Shown here one piece after another: positions 25,425 through 36,111 of a DNA stretch of 64,000 bases (the first letter of the stretch is position 1; the number at the start of each line of letters is the position of its first letter). The translations under genes and the position numbers were made by a program. A model generated the notes under the pieces. That model saw only the letters and a list, made by a program, of their open reading frames with translations. It did no database searches and had not been told where the DNA came from. Source of the DNA: Hyalella azteca (Eukaryota > Arthropoda > Malacostraca > Amphipoda > Hyalellidae). Location: positions 62,001 through 126,000 of the forward strand of contig NW_025946961.1 in assembly GCF_000764305.2 (NCBI RefSeq), given 5' to 3'.

Positions 25425-25695
25425 AGGACACAGAAGAGCGTGGCGGCGGCGGAGGCCGTTAGGGCTCCCACCCCTCGGCGCGGTCGGGGCGTGCCGTGCG
25501 TGCGAGGCAGCGGATATAGTGCGCTGCGCTCAGCAGTAGAGGGCCGACCGACCGGGCGACCGTGGGCGAGGGGAGTGGGTAAAGGCAAGGCTCATGAGGC
25601 CGGCGCCCACCGCCTCACCCACCCCCTCCACCACGTCGCCCACAGCGACAGCGAGGACAGCGGCGCTGCTGTGGGCACAAAAAAATACCAGCACC
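25425..25695. other. CpG-rich islet next to the 33-bp array
   Basis: One of the most GC-rich blocks in the window, with many CpGs (GGCGGCGGCGGAGGCC, CTCGGCGCGGTCGGGGCG). GATATAGTGCG at 25513 is TATA-like, and CGCTCAGCAGT follows about 20 bp later. Plus frames (25359-25991, 25594-26367) run from here into the array and give Arg/Ala/Pro-rich sequence. It could be the promoter or first exon of a transcript that includes the array; no direct proof. Confidence 0.35.
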
Positions 25696-25700
25696 TCAAG

Positions 25701-26350
25701 AAGCGAGCGAGTGGAGATACGAGGCAGGACAAGAAGCGAGCAAGTAGAGAAGCGAGGCAGGACAAGAAGCGAGCGAGTAGAGAAGCGAGGCAGGACAAGA
25801 AGCGAGCAAGTAGAGAAGCGAGGCAGGACAAGAAGCGAGCAAGTAGAGAAGCGAGGCAGGACAAGAAGCGAGCAAGTAGAGAAGCGAGGCAGGACAAGAA
25901 GCGAGCGAGTAGAGAAGCGAGGCAGGACAAGAAGCGAGCGAGTCGAGATACGAGACTGGACAAGGAGCGAGCGAGTCGAGATACGAGATAGGACAAAAAG
26001 CGAGCGAGTCGAGATACGAGACTGGACAAGAAGCGAGCGAGTCGAGATACGAGACTGGACAAGAAGCGAGCGAGTCGAGATACGAGATAGGACAAGAAGG
26101 GAGCGAGTCGAGATACGAGACTGGACAAGAAGCGAGCGAGTCGAGATACGAGATAGGACAAAAAGCGAGCGAGTCGAGATACGAGATAGGACAAAAAGCG
26201 AGCGAGTCGAGATACGAGACTGGACAAGAAGCGAGCGAGTCGAGATACGAGACTGGATAGAAACGAGCAAGTCGAGATACGAGATAGGACAAGAAACGAG
26301 CGAGTCGAGGTACGAGACAGGACAAGAAACGAGCGAGTCGTGTACGAGGT
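25701..26350 (+). repeat. 33-bp tandem array, 20 units, two subfamilies
   Basis: Twenty units whose AAGCGAGC-type start recurs every 33 bp from 25701 to 26328 with no insertion or deletion. Units to about 25931 carry the A form (GTAGAGAAGCGAGGCAGG). Units from 25932 on carry the B form (GTCGAGATACGAGACTGG or GAGATAGG); the first unit is an intermediate (GTGGAGATACGAGGCAGG). The unit has no stop in most frames, so five frames are open, up to 284 codons on the minus strand. The 11-residue repeats would be Lys/Arg/Glu-rich on the plus strand and Leu/Ser/Arg-rich on the minus strand. Most likely a minisatellite; a coding exon cannot be excluded from sequence alone. Confidence 0.95.
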
Positions 26351-28039
26351 GCAGGCGAGTGCGTTGAGATGCAAAGCAGGTCAAGAAGCGTTTACTTAAA
26401 ACAATTCCTCAAAACTTTTCCTCCAGTGGAAAAGTAAAACATTCATGGAAGTACGAGATTAAGAAGAATGTCGAGATCGGCATAGCAAAACAGAACTCGT
26501 CTGCGTCTGGCCGAAATTTTCCATTCATATCAAATACTAAAGCAGATCCCAATAAAAATAAATCGCAATCAAAGTTGAAAGTAGCTAAGGTCAGCTTGAC
26601 TATTGATGGAGCAGAAATTTCAATATATGTAATTAATCTCTAAATGAATAGCATATTCAGTGAGGATGGTGAACAGCGACTTCTTAACATGGCATTTTTA
26701 TGTAGACAAGAAGGAGGGATAAGTTTTAATTAATAGTTGGTCGGCTTGTGTGTTTCACATCCGATTTTGAGAGAATAAGCAGAAATTAGTCCTAAATTTA
26801 GCCGAGAACAGAATTCATAAAAACATCTTGACATGCATAGAGCCTTAGAGGTATCTAAAACCAACTCAGCTCATTCTCATTTGTCACTGAAATACGCGGA
26901 AGAAACCATTGAACTACGCGACGTAACTGCCCGTAAATTCACTTCGCATGGGAGCATTAAAACTCCTCGCTATATGAAAAAAAAACGAAGAAAGTAGTTT
27001 CAATGATCACGACGAAAGATAGAAGAATGATGGTCGAGCAGTGCGCGTTTAAATCTTCTACAGAGCGACGAGCTAGCAAGCTAGTCACGAGAAAGGCGAA
27101 ACATGAGTCATGTGCACATTAAAGTGACACGCGTGACACACTGACGGACATGCGACACTGAGGTGCCACAGCTTTTGTTCGACAAGAGTTTAGGATGACA
27201 TCAGTTCCATCACCAGGTGAGGATGTGAACATTTCCTAGTTATTTCCGCGAAGTCTTCATATGAGCCAGATTAAACCTAGTAACATCGAAACGAGCCTTT
27301 ACCCCAAACTATCAAGAGTGCTGTAATTAGATCTGTTCTCCAATAAGTTCTGAAGAACAGCGCAAATGTTCATTTCTCACGAATCATTTCTTACTCAAAA
27401 TTGGAGTTGTCGTACCGTTTCCATGAAGTTTACTTGAACAAAAGAAGAAATTTGGTTGGGAATGGGCTAATGATGAGCGATTAAACTGAAAATGGCACTG
27501 AAGAACGAATACATATCGATTGCGGGACAAAGTTTTTTCAAAAGCTAGAGCTCGTGTCTCACAAAGGGCGTCCTTTTTACACAAATTAACATCATCGTGG
27601 CCAATATGGGCTTGGGATGAACTGAAGAACGTAAAATTTATAGCTGGTTTAATTGGATTCTTTCTATTATGTCAGAAAATTATTTAAGCAAAATATTTCG
27701 GATAAAGCCAAATTTTCTAAATGTTGCCATTTCCACGGATAAGATAGCAGGCAATTACTAACTGTGGACAGTTCATATATGATGCTGTTAATTTGAATGG
27801 TTTCAACATCGCGTATAAACGTGAATTAATTATCAGAAAAATAATTTATCTTACCCGTCGCTCCGCCAAACAATGTAGCGATTCTTGCCTTTCATGGCAT
27901 CGTGACACGAGAAATTGCGGCACAACACCTAAAGACCCTTGCATTGTTTAAATGATGAACAATAATGAAACTTCTTCCATGAGAGATACGAATCACTAAA
28001 ACCATTTACGAGTCAAGAAAATTATGCAATCTTAGAACA
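26351..28039. other. AT-rich DNA, no gene seen
   Basis: Stop-dense on both strands with only short ORFs (27384-27584 minus). No tandem repeat, hairpin or RNA gene recognised. Confidence 0.5.
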
Positions 28040-28243
28040 TTATTGATGGCCGAAAATGCGGCACAGCGCGATAGCAAGTCGTGGCGCACGGCAGCGAGTG
28101 GTCTATGAGCGGCTGTGCTGCAGCGCCACTCCAATTATGGCCGAGCCCTTGTCAGGGCGAGCGCATTGTTAGTCATGGTGGCAAACACAGGGGGCTGTGC
28201 GACTCTCCCTCGACCACCCTCCTCCTTCTGCCGCCTGCCTCTG
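28040..28243. other. GC-rich lead-in to the 38-bp array
   Basis: GC- and CpG-rich sequence (GCACAGCGCGATAGC, GGCTGTGCTGCAGCGCC) that passes into a C-rich run just before the array. No ORF called. Confidence 0.35.
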
Positions 28244-28510
28244 CCCTAACGTAATACGCCGTTACTGCGAGGCTCCGTCTGCCCCAACGTAACACTTGGG
28301 TTACTGCGACCCTGCTGCAGCCCTAAATGAACACGCTGTTTTCGCGCAGCTAGTGCAGCATAAACGTAACGCACCGTTTTTGCGATGTTCTGTCTGTCAT
28401 AACGTAGCACGCCGTTACAACGACGCTTCTGCTGGCGTATCGCAATGCGCCGTTATGTACCGCTACTGTATTACTGGCGCAATGCGCCTTTATTGTGTCG
28501 CCTTGGCTGC
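28244..28510 (+). repeat. Ancient 38-bp tandem array, about seven units
   Basis: Units start at 28244, 28282, 28321, 28359, 28397, 28435 and 28473. The step is 38 bp, with one of 39. The best-kept core is AACGTAAYRCGCCGTTACTG followed by CGAYGCT.CTGCTG. Units differ by roughly a quarter to a half of their bases, yet only one 1-bp length change is needed to align all seven. A possible eighth decayed unit follows at 28511. The core has GTAAC and GTTAC arms, so each unit could form a small hairpin. Plus ORFs 28296-28610 and 28445-28717 run across it and are shadows. Confidence 0.75.
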
Positions 28511-29198
28511 GCTATGCCCAAACATGCAGCGTGTTGCTGTAAAACTTATAATTCACTTTCTTTCTGCTTCCTGGATGCCTTCCTTCCACAAAACTCTGTT
28601 CAATCGGTGAACCGTGGATATTACTTTTTCTGCATACTGTGGGTTTGTTATGGAGCAAAGCAAATACATTGTAAGCATTCATGCCTAATGACGCTATCTT
28701 TTAACAATACTAGATGATCAAATGCAGTAAGTGCAAAAACGTACCTTTTTCAATTTTCAAATATATTTACGAGCCGTAAGTAGCGCGTTCGAAGGAGGCA
28801 GTGTTACAAAATAATGTGTTAAGAAGGAATGTATATAAAAATTCAGTCGGTGCTATTGCTCAATTGAGCGTGGATTATTGTCGCGCATAAAGACGCGATA
28901 GAACCGGTAGCAGTCGAAGGTGATGAAACTTATGCCACTGCATTGAAGCATACAAGCACTAAGGGCCAACAACGGTGGATTCGGTAAGAATTATCAGGCG
29001 AGCCTCATCACAATGAGAAAGCCCCAAGATATTATTGTGAAAGGATATGTTTGTACGTCGAACTGTTGGCAGTTTCAAGCGTAGCCTTTCATGTGTAAAT
29101 GAACTCCAGTTTAAGGTTCAGATCTCTATACCGGTATCTCGTGATATGAAAAGAGGCATAGACGGAACACAAACCATCATCAAGGTACACAGAAGCAA
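28511..29198. other. AT-rich stretch, no gene seen
   Basis: The first 30 bases may be an eighth decayed unit of the 38-bp array (GCAGCGTGTTGCTG). After that, ordinary AT-rich DNA with no recognisable feature. Confidence 0.45.
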
Positions 29199-29609
29199 AT
29201 GATTCACGACTTGCGTACTGTTACGAAAACTCCTGGCGCACCCATTCGCCAGAGAGTAAACGTCTCAGCAAAAGTGCACAAGATTGCCTTCATGAAGAAA
29301 CTGAGCAGATCGAGCGCTCGAAATGGCGCCCTGCAGAGTCGACGCAGCAACCAAAAGCCTGCAGTAAAGATGCGTCGGTGTCGCAATTACGCTGACGGCA
29401 AAGGCTGCAGTCGAGCGAGAACGAGGTTTGGGACTGGCATGGCAGGCTTTGTAGAAGGAGGACGGGCTCTGAAAGATTGGTCGCGGTGTAACTGCCAAGA
29501 GGATTTGACGCATGAGGCCCAACCCTGGCCCAAGGGACGCCAGGCTCCCGCTATCGAGAGCGCTTATAAGGAGAGACCGTCAGCAGGAACGCTTCGTGCC
29601 GCGGCGTAA
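29199..29609 (+). CDS. 136-codon basic ORF in a GC islet, doubtful
   Basis: ATG-initiated frame of 136 codons with a markedly basic product (many Arg and Lys) and a Cys-containing stretch (RRCRNYADGKGCSRAR) near residues 58-73. The first third is less GC-rich than the rest. The minus strand is also open for 85 codons, which weakens the case. GGC then GTAAGT at the stop codon is a usable splice donor, so this could be an exon whose true frame continues beyond an intron. A TATAAG box lies inside at 29565-29570. No family recognised. Confidence 0.15.
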   Translation: MIHDLRTVTKTPGAPIRQRVNVSAKVHKIAFMKKLSRSSARNGALQSRRSNQKPAVKMRRCRNYADGKGCSRARTRFGTGMAGFVEGGRALKDWSRCNCQEDLTHEAQPWPKGRQAPAIESAYKERPSAGTLRAAA

Positions 29610-30569
29610 GTGCAGCTCGTGATGATCAAGGGAAGAGTTTTCTAGGCGATTTGGTGGTGAACGTGCTTCTGATACATCCAGTCGCTGATACAGAGCCTAT
29701 AAAATTGTTCATTTGTAAAGATCCATGTTAGTGACTGAAAAGTTCCGTGACTACGTATCTCGTGGTAAACGACTAGACTTGAATTTCCACTAGTAAATGA
29801 AGACTTCAGTATTAAAGGGAGCAATCAATAAAATATTTATAATTTTTTGCTCGTAACATTTTAGTATAATTTTTTAGCGTTAAGGGGCAAGAATGATAGA
29901 GTTACAAATTAGGGAGACGATACTCGAATCTTAAGCGTCACCCAGACTACGAGTTGAAAAGTCAAGCATAGTTCCAGGAATTTACAGTGTCAGCTTGCTT
30001 AAGATTGGGAAGTTTCGGAGAATTTCCTGTGAGATGTACCGGGATGAGGGTCGAGATTAATAATTGAGTACGACACCAGAGGCCGGCAGGAAACCTATTG
30101 AGCCAAGATCAAGAGGCTCCCTGACCGTAAGCAACAAAGGAGGCGCATCCAGGGGCAGCTGGTGATGTTGTAGTAGCAAACAGCCGTACCATCGGCGCAC
30201 TGCCACCCGTATGCCATCGACTGACATGGCGACCGATACGGCAACTTGCGCGCTCGCTAAATCGTGAAAACATGAGCACAGTTTAACAACTGGAACGGCT
30301 GACGCGGCAACTGGTTATAAAAAAATTCTAACATTAAATGTTTCCGCTATTTGACGCAAACTTTATTCACGGGTGAAACAATAGGAAGTAAACAGAAATA
30401 ACCCACAGGAAGGCACATGCGTTTTATGAAATTAGTAAAACATAATACGTATCGAAACAACGGCACAACTGGTACCGTGAAAATTGTGGGAACGTACAGA
30501 AAATCGTTCTCGAAACATCGCTATCGATATGTTTGTAGAACTTCTAGAATGTTTCGAACGAGTGACTCG
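29610..30569. other. AT-rich DNA with one GC patch
   Basis: GC-richer at about 30080-30300 (GAGGCCGGCAGGAAACC, GCGCACTGCCACCC) without an ORF. A 90-codon plus ORF (30417-30689) leads into the next islet and has no recognisable feature. Confidence 0.45.
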
Positions 30570-30800
30570 GGAACTCACTCACCGTATATAGGAATCCTTT
30601 GCCTTAACCGCCCGCAGCTCGTCAGGCCGTCGCGCCCAGAGATGCCGCGTGAAAGACCCGAACGCAACCGGTTCCTCTTTGCCAACTGATGCCTCCCGCG
30701 GCCGTCGTCGTCTGCTTTCGACAGCATCAGGCCAGCGCTAAGACCTAACCTATTCTGACTAGCCGCTGCGCGCGAGAGCACTCGAGGAAATCGCGCAGGA
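30570..30800. other. GC-rich islet with TATATAGG box
   Basis: TATATAGG at 30585-30592 lies at the left edge of a CpG-rich block (CCGCCCGCAGCTCGTC, CCTCCCGCGGCCGTCGTCG). The arrangement, TATA first and GC-rich DNA to its right, would suit rightward transcription. A minus ORF (30575-30898) also spans it. No product recognised. Confidence 0.35.
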
Positions 30801-33735
30801 AGATTGTTTGCAAAAATTTCCAAGTTAATTTGCCCAAATTCAAATTCGAGAACAAAATATTTGCCAGAAATTGTCAATATAATATCACTCGATGACATGC
30901 TTGATGCTAACCATAGTTACCAGAAGCTGTGTCTTGGAGAGATATGATAAAAAAAATTCGTAATTCGCCTAGCGATACAAGTTCAGTGATGAAGGGATTC
31001 AGTTCATGCAACAGGCCTGAAAATTGAACATTATATACATTCGTTTATTGACTCACAAGATTACTTTATCATAACTTTTTTCTAGTTTATGGCAATGGTA
31101 ATTCATATATCTGAAAATTTCAATTGATGCGACCTACTATTAGAATTGCAATTTTAATTTCAGGCACGAACAATATGCTGTTCAGAAAATGGTCGCCAAA
31201 TAGACAGCTATGACACTAATTCTTCGAAGCTCGTGAAAACTAAATGAAGCCCCAGAGCACGTTCGCAATTGCATGGACAAAAATTTTGGAGTAAAGAAGC
31301 CATAAAATTAGTCAAGCGAACTGCAAAAATGTGCAAAAACACGATGACGATTGCTGATTTACAGAAAACGTTGCTTTACAGAAAATTATTAAAATTGAAA
31401 AGTAGCTAAATATTACAACAATCTAAATCATGCCCCCATCCTTGCACCAAACGATCATTGGATTAAGTCGTCTCTGACAATAATAGCTCAAATCCAACAA
31501 AAAATTAATCTTATTCCGTTCGATGATTGTGCATTTATGCTTTAGGCGTGACTCAGACCAGAAACTAGTTCTTATACAAAAAATATATTTAATGTTCATG
31601 CGTAGCTAGTTTAGGAAATGATGGTAATCAAATGCAAGTTGCACGAAGTGTCAGACGAACATACAATCATATTCTAACGGCTAACAACACTGATGTGCGG
31701 AGACTACGGTTGAAACAACTCGAGTCACGTGCGTTAGTCTCTCCCTCTCGTATAAATAAAAACTATTTATTCTACTCACGCATGGCATTAAATACTGCGT
31801 ATGCTTATTATTCAGGAATTCATGATGATAGGTGTGAGACTCCAGTTATGCTTCATCCATGATATGCTCACGCAAAGTGCAGGAGTTTACCAGTTAATGT
31901 ATTATTATGAAATGCTAATCGATGATCAGGTGATGAAACTTCACGGTCAGCCTGAGAAAATAAATTTACAGGCCTGAGGCGAATGGGAGGCTCAGAGAAA
32001 TGAGCCAGAATTGAACCGAAATTTTTGTATCGGCTCACATACTTGAAAATCAAAACATGGAATGATGCTTGCATATTCCAGTTTCAACTTCCGTTATGCT
32101 ATTCCATAACGTTATATTCTCAGTTAAGTAGAAAAACTACGTTCAAGATCGGTGGATTTGGTCGAGATATTCCAATTCACCGAGGTAATTAAACCGCAAT
32201 CCACAATAATCCATACGATGATGATGAAAAATCAATCAAAATATTTGCTCTTTGATTAGTAAAGCTCAATTTAAAATAAGAGCGATGATGGGAAAATACC
32301 TAGATTATGAATATCTTGATTAAACCTTAGCATCAGGATACAATTTTATTATACCATCCAAACCAAACAAAACTTCATGCAATATTTGAAATGAACTAAA
32401 GAATCGTCGTGCAAGTCAGAAACTGAAACTACGAATAACTCTAACGAACATTTAAAATACTTTCATGTACAATTTCGACAAAATCGAGACTGTTTGAAGA
32501 AGCTTCTTGTGATCAGACATTTTACAAAATAAAAGACATAACAGAGATACTGTTCTGTTGCTGTTGCTCAATAAGCGGACCGTTGACGTCGAAATTTGAT
32601 GTGAAATCAAAATGTAATATTTCAAGCTTGAAACATTATACATTTGAACATAAAAATGAACCACCATTAAAAATTCACCAAGAATGAAATGCGGTTGCCA
32701 AATGCGATCCTTGGAATTGCTTAGCAGGTAAACTAGGTATGCGCCGCGCTCACTTCTAGTTCCATTATTTGTGTGATCATAGCTTGTCGACGTTGATGGA
32801 AAAAGAAAAAGATGCACTTGCACGCATAAGGAGGCACGCACTCTCATTAGTCTGTTGATACAGCATCATGATTCATGATGGTATAGTAGGCTTGTTGCTG
32901 GATAAATAATAACTTCAAGTTAACTTTAATGCGAAAATGTTGACAAATTTGTCTAGCAAAGACCGCGACATCATATCAAACACCCGAAAATGTGTCAATG
33001 ATATAACAAGAATCGCCGTAACCCAAAAGAGTACGATTGCCCCAAAACCAGCCCTATGAGATTGAATAGCTTGAAAGAATTAATGTGATCGTGGATACAC
33101 AAGTAGAATAAATTCCGTCGCTTAGAACGCCAGTCTACGGCAGAATTAAGATTGTAGTAGGCTAAGTCGGATTGGTACCGAAATCTTTGTTCCACTTTCA
33201 CATAATCTCTCCCTTCAATTGTTCATCTACAAAACACCTTTAACACTAAAATGTAACACGAAAACACGCATTGATTACAGAATTAATGAAAACTATACTT
33301 TTAATTGTGAATATAACTTACCTTCGTTCGCAAGCGAAATGTATCCTCAATGCTCAATCGTCAATGTCACATGCATATCATATAGGGCCTTATGGTAGAG
33401 TCGGCGAACAAACCCAACTAGTAGATTGTACATCACACAAATTGACACAATCAATTCATACCATTCCTTCTTTAAATAGCATTATGGAAGGATTAAGGAT
33501 CAAAATCAATCAAATTTGTCTCCACATTATGTGCATTGATAGTAAATGCATTCAGGTTTACTTTGCTAGACTGGCACCAAGTGTTTTATCAGCTGTCAGT
33601 GTGCCTCCCACGCCCCTCTCTCCTCTTAAACTTACCCCACGTCACGTAGCTCTCCGCCTTCTTCAATTTCATCTATTGTGATTAAACACTGCACTTTCAA
33701 AACCAGTAAATGCAGCCAATGCCTAAACTATTAAT
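30801..33735. other. AT-rich DNA, no gene seen
   Basis: About 2.9 kb of stop-dense AT-rich sequence. The plus frame 33271-33681 (136 codons) starts at a TTG and is compositionally unremarkable. A strong minus-strand donor (GAAG then GTAAGT, exon edge 33322) has no matching acceptor that I can support. Confidence 0.45.
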
Positions 33736-33783
33736 TGCATAAATAAATGTAAAATTTTGATGCCATCAACAATGGCACTATAA
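33736..33783 (+). mobile_element. Solo LINE 3' tail
   Basis: TGCATAAATAAATGTAAA, then GATGCC.TCAACAATG.CAC.ATAA. This matches the end of the LINE at 37059-37105 almost base for base (about 48 bp, with two 1-bp gaps in the T/A run and a few substitutions). Upstream similarity fades quickly, so this is a very short 5'-truncated insertion of the same family, as target-primed reverse transcription often leaves. Same orientation as the larger copy. Confidence 0.7.
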
Positions 33784-34421
33784 CTAGAAGAGCAATAGAG
33801 AGTCTACATTCTAGCGAGATCTGGCAACTTAATCATGAGAACGTTTTCTATATCGCATTTTTCAAGTAAACACAGCGAAATTAAGCATTTTTTCTTCATC
33901 TCGTTTTGGCATCAAAGATTACGATTTCAAACAAACATGCATTATAGTTGTAAAATTCACTAAAGAAAAAGTTACAAATTTATGAATCATCAATCGCAAT
34001 ATGGAAATTTTGGCATCGAGGGCTTCCAGTTGAAATGTGAAAACAATGTTAAAATTATTGCAGATATAAACAGGATTCAAACATGCACGCAGTGCCACGC
34101 TGGCGGAGGCTCGTGGCACGTGTCTATCAACTGACACGAATAAGTCTGGGAAATGTGTTTATTATATCAAAAGAATGTGAAATCTCCTGATAGCTATACA
34201 GGAATTTTTAAACAAAAATGAGGGATGCCAGAGATATTTTCGGCAATACCTAATTTGAGCGGCAACGATGAAATTAAATCATTTAAAATTTCTTCGAACA
34301 CACAAAAAAATGTTTTGTACTGAGAAGCGTAGATAGAACGATCATTGCTCAGACTAAATTGTGACTTACGTAGCGAACAAGTAAAAGAACTTGAGTGGGA
34401 ATTAGGATTAGGCAGACTTAC
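33784..34421. other. AT-rich stretch, nothing seen
   Basis: No ORF of note; a small GC patch near 34080-34130. No repeat found. Confidence 0.45.
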
Positions 34422-34499
34422 CTTATGGATATTTATTTTGATCCAGAAATCCAGTAAATGTGCGTAAATTCTGAATTGTAGATCACACTTCACATGTTG
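34422..34499 (-). other. Candidate 78-bp phase-0 exon
   Basis: On the minus strand, CAGAAAATTTCAG gives an acceptor before 34499 and CATAAG then GTAAGTC gives a near-consensus donor after 34422. The enclosed 78 bp are open in the frame 34194-34526, entering and leaving on a codon boundary, and would encode 26 residues (starting Gln-His-Val, ending Ile-His-Lys). No domain recognised. The best splice-bounded minus-strand block in the window, but still only a candidate. Confidence 0.25.
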
Positions 34500-34539
34500 C
34501 TGAAATTTTCTGTCTATGGTTATCAATTAGAGGCTGCGA

Positions 34540-35050
34540 GGGCAGGGGCAGCGACACTGGGTCGCTCCGTTAACACCGGTGATCACGCGCTTCTGGCTTT
34601 CCGTACGAACAGTCACGCTTTGCAGGGGGTATGCGGGCTACTGACAACGCGACTGGTTACGTAGCGCTGGTTTCATGCGCAAGTGTTGGACTACGATAAC
34701 AATGAGTTATGTATACGCATGGCGACGAGGGAGAGAGAGAGAGGGAGCGGGAGAGCGAGTGTGAGAGGATCGAGTGAGGGAGAGCGCGCAGTACGATGAG
34801 CGACGTCGGTTTGGGCGCGTGTAAGACTGGCGCTGTGCACACTCACACTGGCGGGATCGCCACCGACCTCTGGCGTGCGCTAATGCACTCGGTTACCCCA
34901 ACCCCCCCTCGCTGTTACCTCCTGCCCTTCCTGTCACTTCCCTCTCCCCCCTTACTCGCTCGTCGCGCTGCCTGCCCAGCCGCTGTCGTCGTCGCCGGTG
35001 ACCAAATAACTCGACGAGGCGCTTGCTGCTTCTTCCGCTGACCGCCGAGA
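34540..35050. other. GC-rich islet with opposed purine and pyrimidine tracts
   Basis: A purine tract at about 34727-34775 (GAGGGAGAGAGAGAGAGGG and continuing GA-rich) is followed 120 bp later by a pyrimidine tract at about 34898-34960 (CTTCCCTCTCCCCCCTTAC). The two are roughly complementary in composition. Between them is a GC-rich CpG-bearing segment. GA tracts of this kind bind GAGA-factor-type proteins in insects. ORFs 34796-35041 (plus) and 34657-34842 (minus) are products of the composition. Confidence 0.4.
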
Positions 35051-36111
35051 AAGCTGGTACCATGCAGCACGTGCCCTTTACGTATACGGATATTTAATTA
35101 CTTTTTGGTATATAAAAGGAAATCTTCTTCGTATGGATAGAATACATTTCAGGTAACATTTTTACCTACGAAACATCATAAACATTTCAGATAACGTTAA
35201 TAGCATATAATATTTCGAACTCGACTTAAAACAAACTATTACGCAAGCTCTTTATCGAATTTTGCTGTAATAAATCTTAAACGCAAACATCAGGGGCTCT
35301 AAAATATTTTCAGATCCCTCATTTAGCCCCCTTGACCTCCTAAAATTTTTTCGCCCATTCACATTTACCAGAGACATCCCAAAATTGTACCGAATCTCTT
35401 AATGCTACACGCAAATGCCGTTTAGGGCCAAATAGATTTTATTCATATCAAGTTATTAGAAGTCCTTCAACAAATACCATAACTGCATTATATTCAAAGC
35501 AGGTAAATTGCAGTTGATCAGCTGATGATCAGCTGACGACTAATCATTCTCAGCCTAACTATGGTGGGAGAAATTCGTGTAAAACAGATAAGAAAAGTTC
35601 AGATACGAACGAATATAAAACGAAAAACAAATCTATTCAACTAGTGAATGGTTTTTTGCAATGTTATCACACTAACTTGCGTAGTGAACGATTAATATGT
35701 GTACAATTACCACCATAAACAATGATGTAAAAAATTACTCACAAAACCGGCGAGAATTACTCACTAAACGCCTGTTATTATGTTGCTTTATAGGAAATTT
35801 TTAAAAATAATTAACAATTTTCTTTTGTGTAATTCATTGTAGTGATAACTTAATTATGAATATTAAGCATCGAAGGAAAGCTCTGCATGGGCGGTGAGAG
35901 ATAAGGTCAAAAATCCACGGAAATAATTCCGCCAGTTACGGGCAAGTAATCCACAGTTCATCGGAATTATTTTGTAAGAAAGTAAATAAAATAGCAATAC
36001 CTTATAAAATTGTTTAGGTGGTAAAGACACGAATATCCTTAATGCCGGAACGCGTTGTCATATTGACAATTAAATTCTACTGAATATATAATTATACTTA
36101 AATGAGTTATT
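35051..36111. other. AT-rich DNA upstream of the LINE
   Basis: No gene seen. A tandem 11-mer TGATCAGCTGA occurs twice at 35515-35525 and 35526-35536 and contains the palindrome TCAGCTGA. No target-site duplication for the LINE could be identified by eye. Confidence 0.45.

Noticed and set aside
25701..26350. Late-embryogenesis-abundant-type protein because of the 11-residue period
   Set aside because: Only the period agrees. Composition is Arg-rich, several frames are open and no start or transcript is evident.
25359..26384. Open frames of 209-284 codons on both strands
   Set aside because: They come from a stop-free 33-bp repeat that leaves five frames open together. Listed as a repeat, not as genes.
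33271..33681. 136-codon plus-strand frame
   Set aside because: Starts at a TTG with no early ATG, has ordinary AT-rich composition and no motif.
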